DNA of 64,000 nt from Fodinibius sp964490705 (GTDB lineage Bacteria > Bacteroidota > Rhodothermia > Balneolales > Balneolaceae): positions 310,001 through 374,000 of the forward strand of contig CAZBCG010000001.1 in NCBI GenBank assembly GCA_964490705.1, written 5' to 3'. Under the pieces are notes generated by a model. The model did no database searches. It was given only the letters and a program-made list of their open reading frames with translations, and was not told the DNA's origin. Shown piece by piece: positions 1 to 7,154 of the stretch. The translations under genes were made by a program, and so were the position numbers. Every line of letters begins with the position of its first letter. Position 1 is the first letter of the stretch.

Positions 1-605
1 AACGTCGGCCTGGAGGAAAAGACTTGTACGTTTCGGTAGCAGTGTTAGTGGGCATCATTACACTGGTCGTCGCAGGAGTCGTACATATAGCGTTGGCCGG
101 TGTTTTGGGGGTCGGGGTACTGTTGAGTTTTAATGTTATTAAAGCCGGTGAAGCCCGAAAGTCAGTAGACTGGACGGTCTTAATTGTAATTGGTGCTGCT
201 ATTGGCTTGGGCAAAGCTATGGAGGTGAGCGGTACGGCCGAACTTATAGGAAGATGGATGGTAGATCTTACCAGCGCCTATGGCCACCGGGCGGTGTTGG
301 CCGGGGTTGTTATCGTTACGGGTTTGCTTACTGAAATTATTACCAATAACGGCGCGGTAGCGCTGATGTTTCCGATCGCCTTATCCGTTGCCGAAACCCA
401 GGGGATTGAAGCTCGCGCTCTGTTCATTGCCATTACTCTTGTCGCATCGATGTCGCTGATCAGCCCTATCGGCTATCAGACAAATCTTATGGTCTATGGT
501 CCCGGTAATTATAAGTTCACCGATTTTTTCAAGGTAGGTTTTCTTCTTGAGTTGATGCTGTGGTCACTGGTTATTATCCTGATTCCCATCTTTTGGTCGA
601 TGTAA
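1..605 (+). CDS. SLC13-family (DASS) permease, C-terminal part
   Basis: C-terminal part of a polytopic inner-membrane carrier; the frame is open to the left edge, so the true start lies outside the window and the TTG at 24 is probably internal. The visible ~200 residues form about five or six hydrophobic helices. The stretch ITNNGAVALMFPIA, followed about 50 residues later by SPIGYQTNLMVYGPG, matches the second conserved Asn/Thr hairpin of the divalent-anion:sodium symporter family, which moves dicarboxylates, sulfate or similar anions. Substrate cannot be told from this fragment. A strong hairpin follows about 50 bases after the stop. Family assignment is firm, specificity unknown. Confidence 0.8.
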   Translation, partial: RRPGGKDLYVSVAVLVGIITLVVAGVVHIALAGVLGVGVLLSFNVIKAGEARKSVDWTVLIVIGAAIGLGKAMEVSGTAELIGRWMVDLTSAYGHRAVLAGVVIVTGLLTEIITNNGAVALMFPIALSVAETQGIEARALFIAITLVASMSLISPIGYQTNLMVYGPGNYKFTDFFKVGFLLELMLWSLVIILIPIFWSM

Positions 606-652
606 GGGATGGAAACTTTAGATCCATAATTATTCGGCAAGCCTTAAATAAA

Positions 653-683
653 AAAGCAGTTCCGTTACCAACGGAACTGCTTT
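653..683. terminator. Bidirectional intrinsic terminator
   Basis: A perfect 14-bp inverted repeat (arms 653-666 and 670-683) with a 3-base loop lies between two convergent genes, the permease on plus and the ice-binding-like gene on minus. The plus-strand left flank is A-rich, giving a U-rich tail in minus-strand RNA; the right arm ends in TTT for plus-strand RNA. It probably ends transcription from both sides. Confidence 0.8.
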
Positions 684-727
684 GATTGACTAAGTAATAA
701 ACGTTACGTGCATTTATGAATAGTTAA

Positions 728-1828
728 TTATTGTACAGGCTCAACGACTGTATTGCCATCGAAAATGGCAGCTGTTTGAGCAAGTATTCGGCCGTTTATT
801 GTAGCACCAGTATTCAATGTAATACCGGTCATCGAAAGGATTACGCCTTCAAAATGCGAGGTTGTGCCAATCGTAACTTCACCGGCAACCTGCCAGAAAA
901 TATTCTTGGCCTGCGCACCACCACTAAGAGTGATGTTTACAGCCGAGCTCATCGTCAGGTTTTCGCCGATCTGGAAAATCCAGACGTCATCAGCGCCACC
1001 TGAAATTGTTACATCGTCAGGCATTAGTACAGTATTATCCCATTTGTATAGGCCTGGTGCAAGAGTCTTGCCACCAAGGTTACCGGTATATAATCCTACG
1101 AAATCCGGCATGGATCGTCCGGCAGCATCGTTGTAAGCGGTAGACATATCACTTACGGCCGTTGTAAGATTAGAGGGCGTCGGGGCTGTCATGTCAGCAG
1201 CAAACATCTGGCCGGTTACTTGGTCGGATGTTGAATACCCTGTATTTGCGGTCTGAGAGAACCCTGTAAAAAAGGATTCGGCTGCAGGACTTAACCCAAG
1301 GTCTCCTGTAAAATCAGAAGTCGGGCTGTTATTTACAGCCGTTTTGGCAAGTACGACGTAATTCCCGGCCGTTCCCAGGTCAACGACAGTCCGCGGGGTG
1401 GTACTTCCGCCGGTTGTAAAACTCCAAACCTTATCTGCTGCAAGTGCAATTCCTTTCGCGCTCTTTGCACCGGTAGTTAATGTTGCTGTATAATCGGTAA
1501 CAGCAGTCAGGCTATTTTCAGCTGTAAATGTAGCGGTCGTACCCGAATATGCTACCGATCCATTAATATTTGCCAATCCTTCACTTACCGTAAAGGTTGT
1601 GCTGTTAATGGTTGCCGTATCCATCTCTTCATTAAAGGTTATTTCAATGACCTTGTTGCGTTCAACTTCTGTTTCATCGCTTGAAGGACTGGTTGATGCA
1701 ACTTCTGGTGCATCAATATCAGGCTCGTCTGTAATACCCGTACTCTGGTCTTTACAAGCTGACAGTAACATCATGGGCAGTATTAACACCGTGATGCTTA
1801 AAAGTTTAATATTTAGAAAGGTTTTCAT
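728..1828 (-). CDS. Ice-binding-like (DUF3494) lipoprotein with Ig-like domain
   Basis: Predicted surface lipoprotein of 366 residues. From the chosen ATG it has a signal peptide with lipobox LLSAC, so the Cys would be lipidated. Residues ~30-135 look like a bacterial Ig-like Big_5/SbsA domain (PEVASTSPSSDETEV, ending VWSFTTG). The rest matches the DUF3494 ice-binding fold: a start like TVVDLGTAGNYVVLAKTAV, a middle LGGKTLAPGLYKW, and an end HFEGVILSMTGITLNTGATI followed by NGRILAQTA. This beta-helical family includes antifreeze proteins, but many members are adhesins or of unknown role. A GTG 66 bases upstream is open, but the signal peptide only makes sense from 1828. Domain call firm, ice binding unproven. 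Confidence 0.85.
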   Translation of the reverse strand: MKTFLNIKLLSITVLILPMMLLSACKDQSTGITDEPDIDAPEVASTSPSSDETEVERNKVIEITFNEEMDTATINSTTFTVSEGLANINGSVAYSGTTATFTAENSLTAVTDYTATLTTGAKSAKGIALAADKVWSFTTGGSTTPRTVVDLGTAGNYVVLAKTAVNNSPTSDFTGDLGLSPAAESFFTGFSQTANTGYSTSDQVTGQMFAADMTAPTPSNLTTAVSDMSTAYNDAAGRSMPDFVGLYTGNLGGKTLAPGLYKWDNTVLMPDDVTISGGADDVWIFQIGENLTMSSAVNITLSGGAQAKNIFWQVAGEVTIGTTSHFEGVILSMTGITLNTGATINGRILAQTAAIFDGNTVVEPVQ

Positions 1829-2176
1829 ATTGTTACATCTATTCCCCTTCATAGGGGATTGGTGTGAGATCATTCTCACGACTGGAAGGTACACCGTTTG
1901 CTAACCGTTTGTGTTACAGGCAAATAGGAATACCTTACATAAACCACTGATTTACATGTTAAAAACTAGTATTTTTGGCCGTTTGCGGTTTGTATGACTT
2001 TCAGTTCCTTGTTTATAACAGGGTAATTCTGAAGGGGTATAAATATCGTCGGTTTATAATGTTCCGAGTAATTACCATGATATCACGCTCTGGTTCATCG
2101 ACGCTAACCTGCTTTTCGCACCATGACTTCAGATGGGCATCCTGTATTCAGTTTTACCAAACAGAATCCAATAAAA

Positions 2177-2203
2177 AAGGACAGAGGTTTTAATTCTGTC
2201 CTT
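2177..2203 (-). terminator. Intrinsic terminator, minus strand
   Basis: Perfect 9-bp stem (2177-2185 with 2195-2203) and 9-base loop; on the minus strand the hairpin is followed by a run of seven or so T. No intact gene on that strand feeds it now. The nearest upstream coding-like sequence is the remnant at 2306-2455, so it may be left over from a lost gene. Confidence 0.6.
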
Positions 2204-2305
2204 AGGATGATACTCTTTGATGAATGTTTTTAGGGTCTGGGAGATGCAATGTCATATAAGTGATGTTATTATGGTTGTTTTATACCAGTCAATATGATGT
2301 TATAA

Positions 2306-2455
2306 TTAGTTGGTTCCGGCTATAGACATTTCTGTTCGTACATCTTGAATGGCAGTTTGAAGTTTTTGTATGGCATATTTCGGGTTTTCTCTATCCCTGA
2401 CAACTTTTTTTGGCAGTTGGGTGAATGGCCTCAATTCCCTTCTGAGTCGGCCAGA
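2306..2455 (-). pseudogene. Possible C-terminal gene remnant
   Basis: An open frame of 49 codons between two stops, reading roughly as RPFTQLPKKVVRDRENPKYA then IQKLQTAIQDVRTEMS. The composition is protein-like, with charged and amphipathic helical residues, but there is no ATG near the beginning. It ends about 100 bases before a minus-strand terminator, the usual layout of a 3' gene end. I do not recognise the family. It could be the surviving tail of a deleted gene or chance; support is only composition and the terminator. Confidence 0.3.
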
Positions 2456-2572
2456 CTACCAGGATGAGCAATAAAACTTGTAATTAAAGAGTTAACTAAC
2501 GTATATTGTGGGAAACCCCATTATGGGATATGTGAATCTCCCGAAATCTAATGGAAGAAAAAGTAGGTTGTT

Positions 2573-2839
2573 ATGAATGCAACAGAAAAGAAAAAGGAGT
2601 ACGATGCCAAGCTCGACTCCAAAAAACGCCTGACTATTCGAGGAGCCCGAACCAAGCATTATCATGTAACTGAATATGAAGATGGTTCAGTTGAGCTTAG
2701 TCCTCGTGAGCTAATCCACCCTGATGAAATTTCCAAGCGAACCCTTGAAATGATGGACAAGGCTATGAAGAATCTTGAAGAGGGTAAGGTATCAAAGCCG
2801 GTGGATATGGAAGAACTCGAAAAGTTACTTGAGGACTAA
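2573..2839 (+). CDS. Putative antitoxin of a type II TA pair
   Basis: Small, highly charged protein of 88 residues: a short N-terminal strand-rich part (RLTIRGARTKHYHVTEYEDG) followed by an acidic, helical C-terminus (residues ~45-88) ending ELEKLLED. Size, charge and position nine bases upstream of a RelE/ParE-sized basic protein are typical of a type II antitoxin that binds DNA through its N-terminus and neutralises the toxin through its C-terminal helix. The sequence matches no antitoxin family I can name with certainty; the call rests mainly on gene order. It could instead autoregulate a pair with another role. Confidence 0.6.
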   Translation: MNATEKKKEYDAKLDSKKRLTIRGARTKHYHVTEYEDGSVELSPRELIHPDEISKRTLEMMDKAMKNLEEGKVSKPVDMEELEKLLED

Positions 2840-2848
2840 TCTCATCAC

Positions 2849-3220
2849 ATGTTTGATATTTTAATGGGCGTCCCAGAAATGAAAGAGTTTTGGGACGATT
2901 TAAAGACCCGTAAAAAGAAGAACCAGTTAAGCGGGGATGAGAAAGAATTGTTTAAAAAATTTGGTAAAGCCATACAGTTTTTAGCGGCCGATCCCAGGCA
3001 TCGGGGACTGCAAACCCATGAAATAGAGGATTTGACCCGTAGATACGGCCAAAAAGTATTTCAGTCTTATCTTGGGCAGGGTAAGCATGCGTATCGTATG
3101 TTTTGGGTATATGGTCCCAACAGAAAGCAAATAACGATTATTGGCCTAGAACCACATCCAGAAGATGCTAAAAGTGGGGCCTACGATCGTATTAAGCTTT
3201 CGGATTTGCCGAATGTTTAG
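2849..3220 (+). CDS. Putative RelE/ParE-superfamily toxin
   Basis: A 123-residue basic protein. N-terminal residues 5-55 look like two helices (EFWDDLKTRKKKNQLS, LFKKFGKAIQFLAADP), followed by beta strands ending KHAYRMFWVYGPNRKQ and ITIIGLEPHPED. Helix-helix-strand order with RMFW...ITIIGLEPHP near the end fits the RelE/ParE fold, whose members cut mRNA on ribosomes or inhibit gyrase. No family-specific catalytic residues can be pinned down, so target is unknown. It follows the putative antitoxin by nine bases and must be co-transcribed. Alternative: a HigB-like or plasmid-stabilisation protein of the same superfamily. Confidence 0.6.
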   Translation: MFDILMGVPEMKEFWDDLKTRKKKNQLSGDEKELFKKFGKAIQFLAADPRHRGLQTHEIEDLTRRYGQKVFQSYLGQGKHAYRMFWVYGPNRKQITIIGLEPHPEDAKSGAYDRIKLSDLPNV

Positions 3221-3358
3221 GATACGGGCGATAATCGGTCTATAAGACAAACATCACGTATAGCTGGCATTTCATGTACCATCATTTGTTACATCAGGAA
3301 GGAGGAAAAATGATCTTCCCCGTGTTTTCCCTGTTAGGATAAAATGAAACTAAAATAA

Positions 3359-3389
3359 AAAGTGCCCGTCAGGAAATGACGGGCACTTT
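3359..3389 (-). terminator. Terminator of tRNA-Arg
   Basis: Perfect 13-bp stem (3359-3371 and 3377-3389) with a GGAAA loop, immediately 3' of the tRNA on the minus strand and followed there by a T-rich tract. It would end the tRNA transcript and also stop readthrough from the toxin-antitoxin pair on the other strand. Confidence 0.8.
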
Positions 3390-3396
3390 ACTTGAG

Positions 3397-3470
3397 TACG
3401 CCCGAGAAGATTCGAACTCCTAACCTTCTGATCCGAAGTCAGACGCTCTATCCAGTTGAGCTACGGGCGC
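3397..3470 (-). tRNA. tRNA-Arg (anticodon TCG)
   Basis: The minus strand folds as a 74-base cloverleaf. Acceptor arms GCGCCCG and CGGGCGT pair with one G-U. The D stem is GCTC/GAGC. The anticodon stem TCTGA/TCAGA encloses loop CTTCGGA, giving anticodon TCG for CGA-type arginine codons. The T arm contains TTCGAAT. The discriminator base is A and CCA is not encoded. The 3' end faces the toxin-antitoxin-like pair. Confidence 0.95.
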
Positions 3471-3686
3471 ATGTCGTTTGAAAAGGAATCTAAATATCCC
3501 GCTTCATACGCTAAATCACAACCTCTTTATTGGCTAAAGTTCTAACTGTTAAGCTGAATTACAGACAAATATCCTAAAAAGTGTAAAAATAGGCACTTAG
3601 CTGGAATGCTATCTAAAAAAAATACATACTTATACAGTTAGGATTGTTTGGCTAAAGCAATAATTTTCTAATAAAGTATTAACGTA

Positions 3687-4823
3687 ATGGATAAATCCCT
3701 TTTGTTTACGCTGGTTGTTTCCGTTTTGTTGGCATGCAACAGTACGCCAGAAACGAATGCGCAGAAAACAGCAGAGAGTTCGGCACAAAATCAAGAATAT
3801 AATATAGAGACTATCACCACGGAAGTTTCGGTCCCGTGGGGGATGGACTGGCTGCCCAACGGCGATATGCTGATCACCAATCGCGACGGTGAGTTGTATC
3901 GCTACAGCAATGGTGAAATTGTGGGAACGATCGATGGCGTGCCCGAAGTGTGGGCCAACGGACAAGGCGGCCTGCTGGATATCAACCTACACCCTGATTA
4001 CGAGCAAAATGGTTGGATCTATATCACCTACTCGAGCCCGGAAGGTGGCGAAGGTGCAAACACAGCGCTGATGCGAGCGAAGCTGAACGATGATCTTACG
4101 GCACTCACTGATCAGGAAGTGTTGTATAAGGCAGAACCAAATAGCTCGCGTGGACAGCATTTTGGCAGTCGGATCGTGTTTGATGGCAACGGACACGTAT
4201 TCTTTGGGATTGGCGATCGTGGAAATCGTGATGTTAATCCACAGGATATTACGCGCGATATGGGAAAAATTTATCGCCTGAACGAAGATGGGAGCATCCC
4301 CGAAGATAATCCCTTTGTGGGCCAAGAGGGACTCGATGCCATTTTTGCCTATGGAATCCGCAATCCGCAGGGCATGGATCAACATCCCGAAACCGGAGCA
4401 CTTTGGGAGCATGAACACGGTCCGCGGGGCGGAGATGAGATCAATATTATCGAGGCTGGTAACAATTACGGCTGGCCGGAAATCTGTTTCTGCATCGATT
4501 ATGATGGTTCTGAAATTACGCCCGATACGGCCAAGGCCGGTATGGAGCAGCCCGAGTGGTATTGGGATCCATCCATCGCTCCCTCGGGGATGACCTTCGT
4601 GACCAGCGACAGGTATCCAGGATGGCAGGGCGATATTTTGGTCGGATCGCTGAAGTTCGGCTACGTGGTGCGTGCGAATGTAGAAAATAATGCCGTAACC
4701 GGCGACGAAATTTTGTTTGAAGATATCGGCCGGGTGCGTAATATCAAACAAGGTCCCGATGGTTATATCTACGTGGCCACCGAGGCCGATAATGGGATTG
4801 TTCGCATCGTTCCCGAAAATTAA
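3687..4823 (+). CDS. PQQ-dependent sugar dehydrogenase-like lipoprotein (GSDH family)
   Basis: Periplasmic beta-propeller enzyme of 378 residues that should oxidise an aldose with pyrroloquinoline quinone and calcium, like soluble glucose dehydrogenase or E. coli YliI. The N-terminus is a short lipoprotein signal ending LLAC (Cys 17). Family marks include PWGMDWLPNGDMLIT, GGLLDINLHPDY, GQHFGSRIVF (the His is the expected catalytic base), YGIRNPQGM, HGPRGGDEIN and NNYGWPE. The segment after that, ICFCIDYDG, replaces the usual aromatic/glycine residues with two cysteines. The DLH-like lipoprotein follows on the same strand 42 bases on. The real substrate is unknown, and PQQ supply cannot be judged here. 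Confidence 0.88.
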   Translation: MDKSLLFTLVVSVLLACNSTPETNAQKTAESSAQNQEYNIETITTEVSVPWGMDWLPNGDMLITNRDGELYRYSNGEIVGTIDGVPEVWANGQGGLLDINLHPDYEQNGWIYITYSSPEGGEGANTALMRAKLNDDLTALTDQEVLYKAEPNSSRGQHFGSRIVFDGNGHVFFGIGDRGNRDVNPQDITRDMGKIYRLNEDGSIPEDNPFVGQEGLDAIFAYGIRNPQGMDQHPETGALWEHEHGPRGGDEINIIEAGNNYGWPEICFCIDYDGSEITPDTAKAGMEQPEWYWDPSIAPSGMTFVTSDRYPGWQGDILVGSLKFGYVVRANVENNAVTGDEILFEDIGRVRNIKQGPDGYIYVATEADNGIVRIVPEN

Positions 4824-4865
4824 TCGCGGGTCTTTTATCACTTAACATGTAATAGAGAGGTAGTC

Positions 4866-5711
4866 ATGAGAAAAATACTAACAACAAGTTGTTTATTGGG
4901 ATTGGTTTTGTTGCTTATAGGCTGCGGTTCGAAGTCGGAAAAAGATTACATCGACCGTATGTCCGACGAGCACGAAGACGACCAGCCGGTGCAAAACGAG
5001 GCTTCTGATCTAACACAGTCAGGGGAAGTTGCCGGTCAAGAAGTGACCTATGCTACAGTTAACGGCAATGATATTACGGGATATTTGGCAAAGCCGTCTG
5101 ATTCAGAGTCAGACGGTCCGGGACTCATCGTCATCCACGAGTGGTGGGGACTCAATGACAATATCCGCATGATGACCGACAAACTGGCCGGCGAAGGTTA
5201 CACCGCCCTGGCTGTTGATCTGTATAACGGAAAAGTGGCCGAGTCGTCCGACAGCGCCGGAGCGTATGCGCGATCGGTGCAAGAAGAGCAGGCCATTGAT
5301 AATTTGACGCAGGCCTATCAGTATCTGACCAACGAGCAGGGTGCCCAAAATGTAGGAACGATTGGCTGGTGTTTTGGCGGCGGATGGTCGCTGCAAACAG
5401 CACTGGCGCATCCCGAAAAGATTGATGCTACGGTCATTTATTATGGCCGACTGGTGACGGATGCCGAGCAGCTCAAGCAGTTGCAAATGCCGATACTTGG
5501 GATTTTTGGCGCTGAAGATGACGGCATTCCGCCTGAGACGGTGAGGGAATTTGAATCCGCATTGAACGACGTGGGCGTAACCAATTCCATCCATATTTAT
5601 GAAGGAGCAGATCACGCTTTTGCCAATCCGTCGGGCACGCGATATAACAAAAAGGCCGCCGAGGATGCGTGGCAAAAAACCACGAAATTCCTGCAAGAAA
5701 ATCTGAAATAG
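4866..5711 (+). CDS. Dienelactone hydrolase-family lipoprotein
   Basis: Alpha/beta hydrolase of 281 residues with a lipoprotein signal peptide (LLLIGC) and a short acidic linker, so the enzyme sits on the periplasmic side. The DLH triad is visible: nucleophile Cys in GWCFGGGWSLQ, Asp in GAEDDGIPPE and His in GADHAFANPS. The HEWWGLN block near residue 100 is also family-typical. Members hydrolyse dienelactones or other esters; the exported position and the sugar dehydrogenase upstream suggest another ester or lactone substrate, possibly the aldonolactone made by the dehydrogenase, but that is inference. A purine-rich AGAGAGG lies ahead of the ATG. Confidence 0.88.
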   Translation: MRKILTTSCLLGLVLLLIGCGSKSEKDYIDRMSDEHEDDQPVQNEASDLTQSGEVAGQEVTYATVNGNDITGYLAKPSDSESDGPGLIVIHEWWGLNDNIRMMTDKLAGEGYTALAVDLYNGKVAESSDSAGAYARSVQEEQAIDNLTQAYQYLTNEQGAQNVGTIGWCFGGGWSLQTALAHPEKIDATVIYYGRLVTDAEQLKQLQMPILGIFGAEDDGIPPETVREFESALNDVGVTNSIHIYEGADHAFANPSGTRYNKKAAEDAWQKTTKFLQENLK

Positions 5712-5822
5712 AACGATCTACAAATAGGGCCTTTTAGCGGATTAGGACTGGAATCTTCGTGAATGAAATCAGATTCAAAAGCATTAGGTAGGTGCACAAT
5801 GTTGAATCAATAATTGGATGAT

Positions 5823-6494
5823 ATGAGTCACACGGTAACGATCCGAGATGTTCAAAAGGTAACGCACGATGTTTACAGATTTCAATTCGACAAGCCCGAC
5901 GGCTACAGCTTTGAGCCGGGTCAGGCGACCGAAGTTGCGATTGATAAAGACGGCTGGCGCGACGAAAAGCGTCCCTTTACGTTTACCTCGCTGACTGATG
6001 ATTCCTATCTGGAATTTACTATCAAAAGTTATCCTGAGCACAACGGCGTTACGGAACAGATTGCCAGCCTTGAAGAGGGCGATGAGTTTCTGATTGATGA
6101 TCCGTGGGGCACGATTCAATATAAGGGGCCGGGCGTTTTTCTGGCCGGCGGCGCGGGCGTAACGCCCTTTATTGCCATTTTTCGGGATCTTTATCAAAAG
6201 GGTGAGATCGACGGGAATACGCTCATTTTCTCGAATAAGACCGAAGACGATATCATCCTGAAAGAGGAGTTCGACGAAATGCTGGATGATAATTTTGTCA
6301 ATGTGATTACGGATGAACCCACCGATGATTACATTTATCTGGATGGATTTATCGACAAGGAGTTTTTGGCCGATCAGATTGACGATTTCGATCAGCCTTT
6401 TTATGTGTGCGGACCTCCGGCTTTCAATGATGCTATGACGGGATATCTGAAAGAGCTCGGCGCCGATCCCAGTGCGCTGGTTTTTGAGGAGTAA
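5823..6494 (+). CDS. FAD/NAD(P)-binding ferredoxin-reductase-like protein
   Basis: Cytosolic flavoprotein of 223 residues from the ferredoxin-NADP reductase superfamily. The N-terminal half is the FAD barrel with motif RPFTFTSL. The C-terminal half is the nucleotide-binding domain with GGAGVTPFIAI and VCGPPAFNDAM. There is no iron-sulfur or globin domain, so it must pass electrons to or from a separate partner not visible nearby. The ATG at 5823 is preferred; an in-frame TTG lies nine bases upstream. A repeat-derived hairpin follows the stop. Confidence 0.82.
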   Translation: MSHTVTIRDVQKVTHDVYRFQFDKPDGYSFEPGQATEVAIDKDGWRDEKRPFTFTSLTDDSYLEFTIKSYPEHNGVTEQIASLEEGDEFLIDDPWGTIQYKGPGVFLAGGAGVTPFIAIFRDLYQKGEIDGNTLIFSNKTEDDIILKEEFDEMLDDNFVNVITDEPTDDYIYLDGFIDKEFLADQIDDFDQPFYVCGPPAFNDAMTGYLKELGADPSALVFEE

Positions 6495-6499
6495 GGCAA

Positions 6500-6566
6500 A
6501 AGTGAGAAGAAAAAAAGCAAGAAGTGAAGATTTGATTTTCAAAATCTTGCTTCTCGCTTTTTACTG
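6500..6566. repeat. A/G-rich imperfect palindrome at a gene end
   Basis: Two arms made of AAGTGAGAAG / AGCAAGAAG words (6500-6528) and their complement (6537-6566) surround a short AT core just after the reductase stop. Related palindromes occur after the NUDIX gene (41687), topA (44968), the HTH regulator (37335) and amn (39768). It probably acts as a transcription end or an RNA 3' stabiliser as well as being a dispersed repeat. Confidence 0.7.
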
Positions 6567-6656
6567 TTGAATGACTTTGCCCTTGTCCGAGATAAACGAT
6601 ATCCTTTCATCCCCTGTTAAAGGAATGAAGTAACTCCAAACAAATTATTGATTTCT

Positions 6657-7067
6657 ATGAAGTTAGTTGATCAGAACGGCAACGAAATGACGAGTAAGGA
6701 GAACGCGGATGCCAAGGAGCTGGAAAAGCAGATGTCGAAGAAAATTGAAGCGCTGCTCGAACCGGTGATGAATAAGGTGAAGCTCTCGGGAGCGCAAGTT
6801 CCCCAGCAGCAGTTGATGCAGCTGAGCTCTGCGGCCCAGCAAATGTTGCAGAATCGCATGATTTATAACCTGCTCCAGAAAGTAGGCATCGAAGATCTGG
6901 ATGAAGTACTGTCAGAAGATGATGTTGAAGAGCTGTCAACATCGCTCAAAAACCAGGTGAAAATGGTGGATGAAAAAGGCGAAGCTCAAAATGCTCAGCA
7001 GCAAATGAAGCAAAAGATGGAGCAGATGAAAAAGCAGCAACAGCAGCAAAACAATCCCGAAAGTTAA
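6657..7067 (+). CDS. Hypothetical helical protein with Gln-rich tail
   Basis: A 136-residue soluble protein with no family I recognise. Residues ~15-105 are predicted mostly helical and rather acidic. The last ~30 residues are almost pure Gln, Lys and Met (QQQMKQKMEQMKKQQQQQ), suggesting a coiled coil or disordered tail. No signal peptide or membrane segment. A TTG nine bases upstream is open, but the ATG is preferred. It stands alone between two repeat elements, convergent with queA. Function unknown. Confidence 0.7.
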   Translation: MKLVDQNGNEMTSKENADAKELEKQMSKKIEALLEPVMNKVKLSGAQVPQQQLMQLSSAAQQMLQNRMIYNLLQKVGIEDLDEVLSEDDVEELSTSLKNQVKMVDEKGEAQNAQQQMKQKMEQMKKQQQQQNNPES

Positions 7068-7078
7068 ATAACCACTCG

Positions 7079-7147
7079 TGTCACCCTGAATTCATTTCAG
7101 GGTCTGTGAGAAGATATAGATGCTGAAACAAGTTCAGCATGACATGT
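7079..7147. repeat. REP-like element (CCTGAA...TTCAGG and GCTGAA...TTCAGC)
   Basis: Two small palindromes in a row, CACCCTGAATTCATTTCAGGGT and then ATGCTGAAACAAGTTCAGCAT, between convergent genes. The same two-hairpin layout recurs at 49291, 50019 and 50506. The words resemble a repeat widespread in Bacteroidota and some proteobacteria; no mobilising enzyme is present in this window. Confidence 0.75.
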
Positions 7148-7154
7148 GCCTTTT

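Larger units (their letters stand above)
1829..2572. other. Gene-poor AT-rich stretch
   Basis: About 740 bases between the ice-binding-like gene and the toxin-antitoxin-like pair hold no convincing intact gene. A 72-codon plus-strand frame at 1975-2193 has no recognisable features and is not called. What can be seen is a minus-strand hairpin with a U-run (2177-2203) and, upstream of it on the same strand, a 50-codon open frame without a proper start (2306-2455), described separately as a possible gene remnant. Confidence 0.6.

Noticed and set aside
1975..2193. 72-codon plus-strand frame in the gene-poor stretch
   Set aside because: Random-looking composition, no ribosome site, and it ends in the arm of a minus-strand terminator.
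3530..3657. Direct repeat TTGGCTAAAG (3530 and 3648) as an attachment site
   Set aside because: Only ten bases, both copies on the same side of the tRNA and not matching its 3' end, so not a credible att pair.
3987..4841. 284-codon open frame antisense to the sugar dehydrogenase
   Set aside because: No recognisable domain and completely covered by a well-conserved gene.
5814..5822. TTG start for the flavin reductase-like gene
   Set aside because: An ATG three codons later fits the family start and needs no rare initiation codon.
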